From positions 1 to 64,000 of the forward strand of contig CAWITB010000018.1 of assembly GCA_963838885.1 (NCBI GenBank): a stretch of 64,000 nucleotides of DNA. Reading direction: 5' to 3'. Of this stretch, positions 56,703-64,000 are shown one piece after another. Below the pieces are notes generated by a model that did not search any database, had not been told where the DNA came from, and worked only from the letters and a program-made list of their open reading frames with translations. A program made the translations under genes and the position numbers. Positions within the stretch are counted from its first letter, which is position 1, and the number at the start of each line of letters is the position of its first letter. The stretch is from JAICMB01 sp963838885. GTDB lineage: Bacteria; Acidobacteriota; Terriglobia; Bryobacterales; Bryobacteraceae.

Positions 56703-57224
56703 CTATTTAGTAGACGCAGCCGCGCCGGGAGGATACGCTTTATCGTACATGGCGGTGACCTCCGCCGTAAGGTCGAGGGCCGTCTTGAAGAAGACCGTAT
56801 TGGCCGAGTCGATGACCACATCGAGGCCCTTTTCATCGGCTATCTTGCCGACGATCTCGCGCATGCGCTGGCTCGTACGCGCCAATATGTCGTTGCGGTC
56901 ACGGTCCACGTCGGCCTGCAAGTCTTCCTGAATGCGTTGCAGCTCGCGTTCCTTATGCTGGCCCGTTAAGGTAACTTCCTGCTGCTGCGCGGGGCTCAAT
57001 TTGCCGCTCTGGATCTGTTGCTGCAGAGCGGCGAGGTCGCGCTGCAAAGTGGCCATTTGATCCTGGCGTCCTTTGTATTTCGATTCCAGATCGAGCTGCG
57101 CCTTCTTGATTTCGGCGGTATCGAGCATGGCCTTTTGCGAGTTGACGACGCCGATCTTGCTTTGTGCCGCGGCGAAACCGGCGACGACGGCCGCGAGCGC
57201 CGCCAGACGCGCGATCCTCCTCAT
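56703..57224 (-). CDS. OmpH/Skp-family periplasmic chaperone
   Basis: A 173-residue exported protein. The signal peptide (RRIARLAALAAVVAGFAAAQ) is followed by KIGVVNSQKAMLDTAEIKKA and a long charged coiled coil (SKYKGRQDQMATLQRDLAAL, QQEVTLTGQHKERELQRIQE). It ends in MREIVGKIADEKGLDVVIDS, the OmpH signature. Skp trimers hold unfolded outer-membrane proteins, which fits a genome rich in large TonB receptors. Its ATG overlaps the groES stop by four bases (ATGA), so the two are translationally coupled. Confidence 0.85.
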   Translation of the reverse strand: MRRIARLAALAAVVAGFAAAQSKIGVVNSQKAMLDTAEIKKAQLDLESKYKGRQDQMATLQRDLAALQQQIQSGKLSPAQQQEVTLTGQHKERELQRIQEDLQADVDRDRNDILARTSQRMREIVGKIADEKGLDVVIDSANTVFFKTALDLTAEVTAMYDKAYPPGAAASTK

Positions 57225-57511
57225 TTGTCCAAAACTCCCAGGATTTCGTCCTCCCGCACGATGAGATAATCGCTGCCGTCGATCCTTACTTCGGATCCGG
57301 AGTACTTGCCCAAGAGGATGCGGTCGCCCGCTTTTACGTCAAGAGCCGATCGCTCGCCGGTCTCCAGCAGCTTGCCGCTGCCAACCGCGATGACTTCCGC
57401 CTCCTGCGGCTTCTCTTTCGCGCTATCCGGAATATAAAGGCCGCCGCGCATCGATTCCTGTTCTTCCAGACGGCGAACCAGAACGCGGTCGTGTAACGGA
57501 CGAAGGTCCAT
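57221..57511 (-). CDS. groES: Co-chaperonin GroES
   Basis: A 96-residue GroES: MDLRPLHDRVLVRRLEEQES, the mobile loop MRGGLYIPDSAKEKPQEAEV, VIAVGSGKLLETGERSALDV, VKAGDRILLGKYSGSEVRID and YLIVREDEILGVL. The start is ATG 57511 with AGGAG upstream; an in-frame extension is rejected. No groEL follows, so this is an orphan groES; the gene pairs with skp instead. I see no CIRCE element upstream. Confidence 0.93.
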   Translation of the reverse strand: MDLRPLHDRVLVRRLEEQESMRGGLYIPDSAKEKPQEAEVIAVGSGKLLETGERSALDVKAGDRILLGKYSGSEVRIDGSDYLIVREDEILGVLDK

Positions 57512-57616
57512 ATTTCTGATCTCCTGACGAAGAAAATAGTGGGGTGGCGGACAGGCGTCGCTAGGGCTCTGGCCCGTCACACGCGAATATAACACAAACG
57601 CCCGAGTTACAGCCCG

Positions 57617-58315
57617 TTATGAACGCCGGCCGGCATGCGCCGGCGCTCCGCCGGCGTCGCTCGTGGATCTGTGATTGGAGTAGATCAGGGCATCGGGATC
57701 GTCGGGGAGCTTCCCTTCGTACTGCACGATGGCGGTCAGCATCATGCAAAGAACGGCCCCGATGATGGCGCACGTCATGTCGCGCTGGGAGTCGAAGATA
57801 TCGCCCTGCATGCCGACGTATTTTTCTTCCATTCCCGGATAGAGCTGCGCCATGTAGGCCTCGATGATCTCGAACAGGGCGCTCACCGCGAGCACGATGG
57901 TGACCGGCATGGCATAGGTCCAGAACTTGCGCGTGCGGGCGGCTTGCAGGAACATCTCGCGGATGGGTATGGCCCACAGGAAACCGAAGCTGAAGTGGAC
58001 GATACGGTCGTAATCGTTGCGCTTGAAGTGGAACGTGTCTTTCAGCCAATAGCCGATGGGGACGTCGTCGTAGGTGTAATGCGCGCCCACTTCATGCAGC
58101 GCGAGAAAGACGAAAATCGCGCAGTAGGAGAGATCGGAAAGGCGGACATGACGGTACCCGGCGGTTGCGACGGCCAGCAGCATCAGGACCAGGATGTTCT
58201 CCATCCACCAGTCTTCGCGGCTTACGGGCGCGTACGTGGACCAGATAAAAATAAGAGCGAAGGCGCAGCAGAGGAACCACAGGATGGGCCGTTGTCTAAA
58301 GCGTACGTTGCTCAT
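57617..58315 (-). CDS. DUF2238 (YjdF-like) inner-membrane protein
   Basis: A 232-residue protein with about six helices. Recognisable: ILWFLCCAFALIFIWSTYAP, RLSDLSYCAIFVFLALHEVG, AHYTYDDVPIGYW, RNDYDRIVHFSFGFLWAIPI and MQGDIFDSQRDMTCAIIGAV. The His/Asp residues (HEVGAHYTY, DRIVHF, GDIFDSQRDM) are the conserved features of DUF2238. Function unknown. Its start overlaps the end of the metallophosphatase gene by about 20 bases. Confidence 0.85.
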   Translation of the reverse strand: MSNVRFRQRPILWFLCCAFALIFIWSTYAPVSREDWWMENILVLMLLAVATAGYRHVRLSDLSYCAIFVFLALHEVGAHYTYDDVPIGYWLKDTFHFKRNDYDRIVHFSFGFLWAIPIREMFLQAARTRKFWTYAMPVTIVLAVSALFEIIEAYMAQLYPGMEEKYVGMQGDIFDSQRDMTCAIIGAVLCMMLTAIVQYEGKLPDDPDALIYSNHRSTSDAGGAPAHAGRRS

Positions 58316-59160
58316 TCAGAGCCGCTGGAGGGCTCGTCAGAGTTAAGACGCTCACTTCGGGACGGCAATTCACGCGAACTCCGCCAAGATTCCCAACGCC
58401 CCTCGTAATGTAGATGAATCTGCCGTTCCAGTGTTTCAGGCCGGCGATGAAGCGCTTGTCGCGGACCGGGACAAAGCGCGTCCCGATCACGGGTACCAGC
58501 ACTTGTCCGCCGTGCGTGTGACCGCACAACATAAGGTCCCAGGGGCCATCGGGAAGCAGTTCCTTCGTGTCGGGGTTGTGAGCGAGCAGGACCGTGGGGA
58601 TTCGAGGCGCCGCGCCCGCGAATGCTGCGGTGGCATCCACTTCACCGTTCCAAAGGTCCCCGACGCCGGCCATGCGGAGCTTCTGGCCTTTAATTTTCAC
58701 GACCTCGGAGCGGTTGTGCAGCAGACGGAAGCCGCTCGCTGCCAGCAAGGTCGCGGACGACGGACGTGTCCGCGAAACCGTCGCTGTGCCGAGCCGCCCA
58801 GGGGCCGCCGTCATGGTTTCCGAGCGAAGCGTAGACCGGCGCGCGCGCCGAGAGCTTCTTCAAGATGCGGACATATTCCGCGCGGTCGAAGGGAGCTTGC
58901 GTAGTGATGAAATCGCCCGTGATGCAGATAATGTCCGGCTTGCATTCCAATCCCATGTGCACGGCGCGCTCGATGAGCGAGAATGGCACGAACGCGGAGA
59001 CGTGGAAATCGGCCAGATGCAGAATGCGAATGGGGGCGGTCAGACCGGGAGCGGGCACGGCGCTGAAGGTCAAGTCCAGCCAGCGGGGCTCGATTCCAAA
59101 GGCGTACGAAGGTACTGTTGCGCCCAGGGCGAGGCGCCTGAAAAGGCTTCTGCGTGTCAA
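58296..59160 (-). CDS. Calcineurin-like metallophosphoesterase (one frame break)
   Basis: About 287 residues. A twin-arginine-type N-terminus (MTRRSLFRRLALGATVPSYA) precedes the metallophosphatase motifs in order: IRILHLADFHVSAF (DxH), CITGDFITTQAPFD (GDxx), YASLGNHDGG (GNH[D/E]), then after the break VLLAHNPDTKELLPDG and DLMLCGHTHGGQVLVP (GHTH). The frame changes at 58746-58749, where CTTG on the coding strand stands for Leu (VVRDL|LAASGFRLLHN). The set is that of the UDP-2,3-diacylglucosamine-hydrolase/YkuE-like exported phosphatases; the substrate is unknown. Confidence 0.85.
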
Positions 59161-59170
59161 TGTGTGCTTT

Positions 59171-59948
59171 TATTATCTCACGCGTTCAGGGGCGCGTTGG
59201 ATCAAGCGAGGGATGTAGCGGCGGCCGATATCGATGATTCCGAATTCGCGGGCGATTTCGCCGAGCATTAGACCGGCTCGTTTGAACACGCCCGGCGACG
59301 GCGAGCGCGGCGGCGCGTCCGATGTATTCGACCGATTCGCTGAGGTCGAATCGGAATTGCTTCTTAATGGCGGCCGTTGTCATGGTCCGCAGAACACGCT
59401 CCGTGCGCATGAAGCCGGGGTTGAGGCCCACGACGCAGATTTTGAGCTTTCTGGTTTCCCGGTTCATGATTGGATCAGCCGATTGAGGCATTCGTGGCCG
59501 AGGCCGTGGAGAATGTGGCCGCGATGAGTGGAAAGAGTCGGAATAGATGTTGCCGGTGATGTGAACAATCAGCATGGAGGTCTGCCAGCAGATGCCGATG
59601 GCGCCGAGGTATGCGTGCCATAGGTGAGGCGAAGCTTGCCAAAGGCGTGGACCGCTCCGGCATGGAATCAACGCGCCAGCCGGCGTTGGCCGGAAGATCG
59701 AGGCAGCCTTGCTCCTTTTCGAGGCGTTCGAATAGGGCGGCGGCTTGTTCTCCGCCGCTCAAATCGGCGCGCGCACTGGAATGCCACGGCCGCCGCGCGC
59801 GTTCACCTCTTCCGCTGTACCCTCGATCATGCCGGCGCGTTGCCGCGGGGGGGACCATCGAGCGAGGTGCGGGCGGTTACGTAGACGGTCGCGCCGGCGC
59901 CGCGGCTCGCGCCGGCCACGACGGCGATTTTCCTTCCAGAGATTTCAC
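59171..59948 (-). pseudogene. Damaged short-chain dehydrogenase/reductase
   Basis: GTG at 59948 (MKSLEGKIAVVAGASRGAG with one missing base) begins an SDR. The residues that should follow the glycine-rich loop (about ten, between ASRGAG and ATVYVTART) are deleted. Later parts are present in mixed frames (IEGTAEEVNARGG, LFERLEKEQGCLDLPANAGW, LIVHITGN, LNPGFMRTERVLRTM, RFDLSESVEYIGRAA, RYIPRLIQRAPERVR), and the stop is at 59171. The deletion removes the cofactor-binding helix, so the product would be inactive. Neighbouring kinase-tail sequence lies directly upstream. Confidence 0.6.
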
Positions 59949-60125
59949 GGCGCGTACGGACATCAATGGCCGGGGCGGTCCTGCGCTGCAGCTCATCGAA
60001 GAAATTGAGTAAACGTTCACGTGTGTGAAGCATCCCCGGCGCCGTATTAGCCGGGATAAGCACGCAAAACGTTTTCCGTCCGGCGCGAGATCGAGGTCCG
60101 ACGAAGCCGCCGGAGACGTAGAACG
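59949..60125 (-). pseudogene. C-terminal relic of a serine/threonine-kinase-type propeller protein
   Basis: Minus-strand reading gives SSDLDLAPDGKRF then, after a one-base deletion, VLIPANTAPGMLHTRERLLN and FFDELQRR. This is the hallmark ending of acidobacterial protein-kinase/TolB-like beta-propeller proteins (F-D-L-x-P-D-G-K-R...LxNFFDELRRR). The rest of that gene is missing, so a deletion has joined its tail to the SDR. Confidence 0.6.
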
Positions 60126-60127
60126 AT

Positions 60128-60340
60128 CTAGCGGTTTTCTTTGTATTCGTCGAGCCACGCCATCTGGATGGCTTCCAGCTTGCCTTCGGTCGATTTTTGC
60201 GGATCGTCCTTGAAATCGGCCAGTTCGACGATCCACTTGTGCAGATCGGTGTAGCGGATATGGGTGGGATCGAGCTCGGGAAATTTCTCCTGCAGCGCGA
60301 GCGCGATCCCGTCGGGATCGTCCCAGGTCAGTCCGGGCAT
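60128..60340 (-). CDS. iscX: Fe-S cluster assembly protein IscX
   Basis: A 70-residue acidic protein: MPGLTWDDPDGIALALQEKF, PELDPTHIRYTDLHKWIVEL and IQMAWLDEYKENR. These match IscX/YfhJ, which binds IscS and iron and modulates cluster assembly. It is the last gene of the isc operon and begins one base after the hscA stop. Confidence 0.93.
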   Translation of the reverse strand: MPGLTWDDPDGIALALQEKFPELDPTHIRYTDLHKWIVELADFKDDPQKSTEGKLEAIQMAWLDEYKENR

Positions 60341-60341
60341 T

Positions 60342-62186
60342 TTAGATTTGCGTTCCTTTCAGGGCGCCGCGCACGGCCGTGTTCATCATATTTTCGGCCA
60401 ATTTGGTGGTTACGCGGTTGAGCTGCTCGATTTTGTCGTGAATCAGGTGATGGTCGTCTGAATGATAGACCAATAGCAGCTCGTTGATGACGCGGTCGAT
60501 GGCGGCGCGTTCCTGGCCGTCAAGTTCGAAGAAAGCATCGTTCTGGCGGGCCTTCTCCACAGCCGCCAGAATGGTGTCGGCTTCGACGCGGGCTTCGCGG
60601 ACCTGGCGGTCATTCAGGTCCTGCTCGGCTTTTTCGAAGGACTCCTGGATCATGCGCTCCACCTGCTCGTCGGTGAGGCCATAGGAGGGCTTGACTTCGA
60701 CGCTCTGCTCCTTGCCCGTACGCCGGTCGCGCGCCGTGACGCTGAGGATGCCGTTGGCGTCGATCAGGAAACGCACTTCGATGCGCGCCATTCCGGCGGG
60801 CAGCGGGTCGATGTCTTTGAGATCGAAACGCGCCAGGCTGCGGCAATCTTTAGCGAGCTCGCGCTCGCCCTGCAGCACGTGAATCAGCACGTTGCGCTGG
60901 CCTTCGACGCCGGTAGTGAAACTCTCGGTGGCGCTGGCCGGAATGGTCGAGTTGCGGTGAATCAGCTTCGAGACTACGCCGCCCATGGTTTCGATGCCGA
61001 GCGAGAGCGGCGTTACGTCGAGCAGCAGCTTCCCCTCGACATCGCCGCCTAAAATGCCGGCTTGAACGGCTGCGCCGAGAGCGACCACCTCGTCGGGGTT
61101 TAGCTCGGTGTGCGGCTTGGAGCGGAAAAGCTTTTCGACGGCGTCGCGGACCAGCGGAATGCGCGTCGACCCACCCACCATCACTACTTCGTCGATCTTT
61201 TCCACATCGACGGCTGCGTCCTTGATGCATTCGCGGCAGCGGGCCAGCGTGCGGTCGACAATGGGCGTGATGAGGCGGTCGAAAAGCGCGCGGTCAATTT
61301 CGCGCTGATATTTCTTCCCGCGGTATTCCAGCTCGATGGACGTGAACGGAACGAAGGACAGCCGTTCTTTCGCTTCGATCACGGCGCGGCGGAGGCGCTG
61401 GATGCCTTCGTTGTCGCCCGCTAGATCCGCGCCCCACTCCGCGGCGATGTCTTCGAGCGCGATGCGCAGCAGAAGATCGTCGATATCGTCGCCGCCAAGG
61501 TGGGTATCGCCGTTGGTGGCAAGGACTTCGAAGATGCCGTCGTGCAGCTTGAGGATCGAAATGTCGAACGTGCCGCCGCCGAGATCGTAAACGGCAATGA
61601 CGCCGTTTTGGCGCTTGTCTAGACCGTAGGCGAGCGAGGCGGCGGTCGGCTCATTCACCAGGCGCAGAACTTCTAGTCCCGCGATGCGGCCGGCGTCCTT
61701 GGTGGCTTGGCGCTGCGCGTCGTTGAAATACGCAGGTACCGTGATGACGGCTTGGCTGACCGGCTCGTTCAGGTAAGCCTCGGCGTTGCGCTTGAGCTGC
61801 CTCAGTACTTCGGCGGAAACTTCGGGCGGGGTGAGCGTTCGATCTCCAAGCTGCAGATGGATTACCTGCTCGCTGTCGGGTCCGATGCGGAATGGAAACA
61901 GTTTCAGCTCTTCGCCCACGTCGGCGAGGCCGCGGCCCATCAGCCGTTTTACGGAATAAACGGTGCGCTCCGGATGCGTCAGTAGCATCTCGCGCGCGGC
62001 ACTGCCAACTACCACGCCGCCGCCGGGAGCGATGGTGACGACGCTGGGGACCAGATTGCCGCCGTCTTCGCCCGGAATGATTTTCGGACCAGTCAGGTCC
62101 ATGAAGGCAGCGAGACTGTTGGTGGTTCCAAGGTCGATCCCGATAATTCGCGGTCTTTCTCCGAAATCGATTTGAAAGGTGGACAT
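60342..62186 (-). CDS. hscA: Fe-S assembly Hsp70 chaperone HscA
   Basis: A 614-residue Hsp70 for releasing clusters from IscU. ATPase motifs: IIGIDLGTTNSLAAFMDLTG, VPAYFNDAQRQATKDAGRIA, NEPTAASLAYGLDKRQNGVI and AVYDLGGGTFDISILKLHDG. The substrate domain has LLDVTPLSLGIETMGGVVSK and IPASATESFTTGVEGQRNVL. Shorter C-terminal lid than DnaK, as in HscA. It follows hscB by five bases and precedes iscX by one. Confidence 0.93.
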   Translation of the reverse strand: MSTFQIDFGERPRIIGIDLGTTNSLAAFMDLTGPKIIPGEDGGNLVPSVVTIAPGGGVVVGSAAREMLLTHPERTVYSVKRLMGRGLADVGEELKLFPFRIGPDSEQVIHLQLGDRTLTPPEVSAEVLRQLKRNAEAYLNEPVSQAVITVPAYFNDAQRQATKDAGRIAGLEVLRLVNEPTAASLAYGLDKRQNGVIAVYDLGGGTFDISILKLHDGIFEVLATNGDTHLGGDDIDDLLLRIALEDIAAEWGADLAGDNEGIQRLRRAVIEAKERLSFVPFTSIELEYRGKKYQREIDRALFDRLITPIVDRTLARCRECIKDAAVDVEKIDEVVMVGGSTRIPLVRDAVEKLFRSKPHTELNPDEVVALGAAVQAGILGGDVEGKLLLDVTPLSLGIETMGGVVSKLIHRNSTIPASATESFTTGVEGQRNVLIHVLQGERELAKDCRSLARFDLKDIDPLPAGMARIEVRFLIDANGILSVTARDRRTGKEQSVEVKPSYGLTDEQVERMIQESFEKAEQDLNDRQVREARVEADTILAAVEKARQNDAFFELDGQERAAIDRVINELLLVYHSDDHHLIHDKIEQLNRVTTKLAENMMNTAVRGALKGTQI

Positions 62187-62191
62187 TGTTT

Positions 62192-62842
62192 CTATCCCAG
62201 GGCGCGTTCCACCTCGGCGACGAGGTTCAGGATGTATTTGCGGCGGTTCAGCGCCGTCCGCACCCGCGCCAGCGTATCGCGATCGGGCGCCGCATCGTAC
62301 TCTTCGAAGAGAGATTGGAGCTCGGCGTCGGCTTCGGAAAGCATATTCGTGAAATTCCGGCGCGCGGCTTCAAGTTGCGGCCGCGCCGACTCGTCCCCTC
62401 CTCGCATTTCCTCGAGCGCCATGTTCAGCTCGAAGACCTCTTCGAGCAGCTCCGGTGGAACATCTTTGGAGCGCTGCTCGCCGACGTCGAACCCCTCACG
62501 CGCGAGAAAGTAGTTGGCGCGCTTCACCGGGTCGCGCAGAGTGCGGTTGGCGTCGTTGAGAATGGACGAGGCTTCGAGAGCGTACTGGCGCTCGCGTTCC
62601 GGCCGGCGCGTAAAGAGATCGGGATGGAGCCTGCGGCTCAGCTCGTAAAAGCGGCGCTGCAAGTCGTCGGTTGAGACATTCAACGTAGGCGGCAAACCGA
62701 GCAGCGCGTAATAATCCGGCGCTGGCGGCTGCAAGGCGTGGCACGCGGGGCAAAATAATGCATCGACCGCCTCGCTCCCGCATTGCCAGCAAGCCGTGGT
62801 GGTGGCCGCGCTCACGCCGAAAACGACGTTCCGCAGCCGCAC
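62192..62842 (-). CDS. hscB: Fe-S J-protein HscB with N-terminal zinc-ribbon
   Basis: A 216-residue co-chaperone for HscA. The J-domain (PDYYALLGLPPTLNVSTDDL, RRFYELSRRLHPDLFTRRPE, with HPD) is followed by the C-terminal helical bundle that binds IscU (VFELNMALEEMRGGDESARP). Before the J-domain are two CxxC pairs (CWQCG near residue 18, CPACH near 31), a zinc-ribbon absent from the E. coli protein but present in eukaryotic Hsc20 and some bacteria. It overlaps iscA by 31 bases. Confidence 0.93.
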   Translation of the reverse strand: MRLRNVVFGVSAATTTACWQCGSEAVDALFCPACHALQPPAPDYYALLGLPPTLNVSTDDLQRRFYELSRRLHPDLFTRRPERERQYALEASSILNDANRTLRDPVKRANYFLAREGFDVGEQRSKDVPPELLEEVFELNMALEEMRGGDESARPQLEAARRNFTNMLSEADAELQSLFEEYDAAPDRDTLARVRTALNRRKYILNLVAEVERALG

Positions 62843-63153
62843 CGCTTCTTGGCGTGCGGATTCTCGAACTCGAAGCCGGACTGGATCAGCGAATCCTTCC
62901 AGTCGAGCGTCATGCCATCGAGAAAAACCATGCTTTTGGGGTCCACCAGCACCTTCACGCCGTCGAATTCGAAAACGTGGTCGGTGGGCCGCGGTTTGGC
63001 GTCGAACTTGAACTGATAGCTCAACCCCGAGCAGCCGCCCCCCAGCACCCCAAGACGCAAAGCGCCCTCCACGCCCTGCTTGGCGAAGGCCTCGCGGATT
63101 TTCGCGACGGCCTTGGGCGTAACCTCGATGTGATGAGTCGCGGTTTCGGGCAT
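62812..63153 (-). CDS. iscA: A-type Fe-S carrier (IscA-like)
   Basis: A 113-residue HesB/IscA-family protein: VTPKAVAKIREAFAKQ, LRLGVLGGGCSGLSYQFKFD (first Cys) and SGFEFENPHAKKRCGCGTSF (C-x-C at the end). The three cysteines that hold a cluster or iron are present. It follows iscU by four bases. The name could equally be erpA-like; the operon position favours iscA. Confidence 0.9.
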   Translation of the reverse strand: MPETATHHIEVTPKAVAKIREAFAKQGVEGALRLGVLGGGCSGLSYQFKFDAKPRPTDHVFEFDGVKVLVDPKSMVFLDGMTLDWKDSLIQSGFEFENPHAKKRCGCGTSFSA

Positions 63154-63157
63154 CGCT

Positions 63158-63571
63158 TTAGACGGACGCTACGCTCTCCGGCTGGCGCGTTTCCGCCTTC
63201 TTCTTGTAGTCTGAGATCGCCGCCTTGATGGCGTCTTCGGCCAACACCGAGCAGTGGATCTTCACCGGAGGCAAGCTCAGCTCGCTGACAATATCGGTGT
63301 TCTTGATTTCAAGAGCTTGATCGACGGTCTTGCCGCGCAGCCATTCGGTGGCAAGCGAAGAGCTGGCGATGGCGCTGCCGCAGCCAAAGGTCTTAAACTT
63401 GGCGTCTTCGATCACGCCGGTTTCCGGGTTCACCTTTACCTGCAGCTTCATCACATCGCCGCACTCGGGTGCGCCGACCATGCCGGTTCCGACATTGGGA
63501 TCCTTCTTGTCGAACGATCCGACGTTCCGCGGGTTGTTGTAATGATCGAGAACTTTATCTGAGTAAGCCAT
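63158..63571 (-). CDS. iscU: Fe-S scaffold IscU
   Basis: A 137-residue scaffold on which clusters are built. MAYSDKVLDHYNNPRNVGSF is the IscU start. The three cluster cysteines are in GAPECGDVMKLQVKVNPETG, FKTFGCGSAIASSSLATEWL and LPPVKIHCSVLAEDAIKAAI. The HscA-recognition motif appears as LPPVK. It follows iscS closely and carries a short C-terminal extension (KKKAETRQPESVASV). Confidence 0.95.
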   Translation of the reverse strand: MAYSDKVLDHYNNPRNVGSFDKKDPNVGTGMVGAPECGDVMKLQVKVNPETGVIEDAKFKTFGCGSAIASSSLATEWLRGKTVDQALEIKNTDIVSELSLPPVKIHCSVLAEDAIKAAISDYKKKAETRQPESVASV

Positions 63572-63607
63572 TGATTCCCTCTCTAATTAGATTCAGGCCG
63601 GGCCGTT

Positions 63608-64000
63608 TTAGTGCGCGCTCCATTGGACCTTTGCCAGATCGACGCCTTCCCTGGCCATTTCATATAACGGTGACAGCTCGCGCAACTTGCGCACGACATC
63701 GACGACCTTGTCGGCCACGTAATCCACTTCCTCTTCGGTATTAAAGCGTCCCAGGCCGAAGCGGATCGAGGAGTGGGCCAGATCGTCGCCCGCCCCCAAC
63801 GCCTTGAGAACGTAGCTGGGCTCGAGTGTGGCGGACGTGCATGCGGAGCCGCTCGACACCGCAATATCGTTGATCCCCATCAGCAGCGATTCGCCCTCGA
63901 CATAGGCAAAGCTGATGTTCAGATTGTTGGGCAGGCGGTGCTCCAGCGTGCCGTTGATGTACACTTCGTCGAGCTCGTTCATGAGCTTGTCCTTCAGTTT
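63608..64000 (-). CDS. iscS: Cysteine desulfurase IscS, C-terminal part (cut by window edge)
   Basis: The C-terminal ~130 residues of IscS. It has LNISFAYVEGESLLMGINDI, the catalytic-cysteine loop AVSSGSACTSATLEPSYVLK, HSSIRFGLGRFNTEEEVDYV, and the end KLRELSPLYEMAREGVDLAK. The N-terminal PLP-binding part lies beyond position 64000. It supplies sulfur to IscU, encoded next. Confidence 0.93.
   Translation of the reverse strand, partial: KLKDKLMNELDEVYINGTLEHRLPNNLNISFAYVEGESLLMGINDIAVSSGSACTSATLEPSYVLKALGAGDDLAHSSIRFGLGRFNTEEEVDYVADKVVDVVRKLRELSPLYEMAREGVDLAKVQWSAH

Noticed and set aside
1..64000. tRNA, rRNA and CRISPR arrays
   Set aside because: I looked for T-loop-like GTTCGAATC patterns in gaps and for regularly spaced direct repeats; none seen. 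A covariance-model scan would be needed to exclude small RNAs.

Overview
The window is GC-rich bacterial chromosome. The likely source is an Acidobacteriota genome of the Bryobacterales/Solibacter type (inference). The grounds are two Oar-like TonB-dependent receptors with a carboxypeptidase-regulatory-like N-terminus, a winged-helix/FlgO/TPR regulator, a protein-kinase-type propeller tail, a PEP-CTERM protein and a very large secreted protein, set among ordinary housekeeping genes. I found no tRNA, rRNA, CRISPR array, intact insertion sequence or prophage.

Layout. 0.5-12.5 kb is accessory: a CadC-like TPR regulator, a PEP-CTERM propeller, a serine-recombinase relic, a TonB receptor, an SDR relic and a 1493-residue secreted protein. 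12.7-18.2 kb (minus strand) holds glnE, a MOSC protein, a TPR/TonB-C protein, rpmB and a HAD hydrolase. 18.2-25.4 kb has a second TonB receptor, an FUSC-type exporter and a convergently overlapping YfdX protein. 25.5-32.5 kb (plus) is valS-nadC-birA-coaX, a gene of unknown function and an MFS transporter. 32.6-45.4 kb is mixed: FAD oxidoreductase, sorbosone dehydrogenase-like protein, infC, two receiver proteins, an M28 peptidase, an amino-acid permease and comEC. 46.2-56.2 kb (plus) is a sigma-54 activator followed by a STAS-like protein, an RND tripartite pump (fusion protein, inner-membrane pump, outer-membrane lipoprotein) and a protein ending in a DisA_N/DAC-like putative nucleotide-sensor domain. 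56.2-64 kb (minus) contains an unknown membrane protein, skp, groES, a DUF2238 protein, a metallophosphatase, relics, and the Fe-S assembly operon iscS-iscU-iscA-hscB-hscA-iscX, with iscS cut by the window edge.

The most unusual signal is the frameshift pattern. The 46.2-54.8 kb block and the 0.5-2.4 kb gene are broken every 30-200 bases, and several otherwise intact genes carry one break. Almost every break is a single extra base at the third position of a codon, giving a four-base codon whose two alternative readings are synonymous (CTTG = CTT/CTG, GAAG = GAA/GAG, TTTC = TTT/TTC, GGGC = GGG/GGC). I resolved roughly 75 sites by eye and only about six were not synonymous. Reading each quadruplet as one codon restores full-length proteins of the expected families. 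The simplest explanation is a consensus that kept both alleles at synonymous strain polymorphisms. I therefore annotate these loci as genes with reconstructed frames. True decay is limited to the two SDRs, the recombinase, the MBL fragment, the kinase tail and a paralogue relic at 45.8 kb.

How the genes relate: the sigma-54 activator probably controls the downstream STAS-RND-DAC-like cluster, and the isc genes form one Fe-S biogenesis unit. valS and nadC overlap by 4 bases, as do birA and coaX by 10, which suggests co-transcription. The TonB receptors, PEP-CTERM protein and large secreted protein point to an elaborate cell surface.
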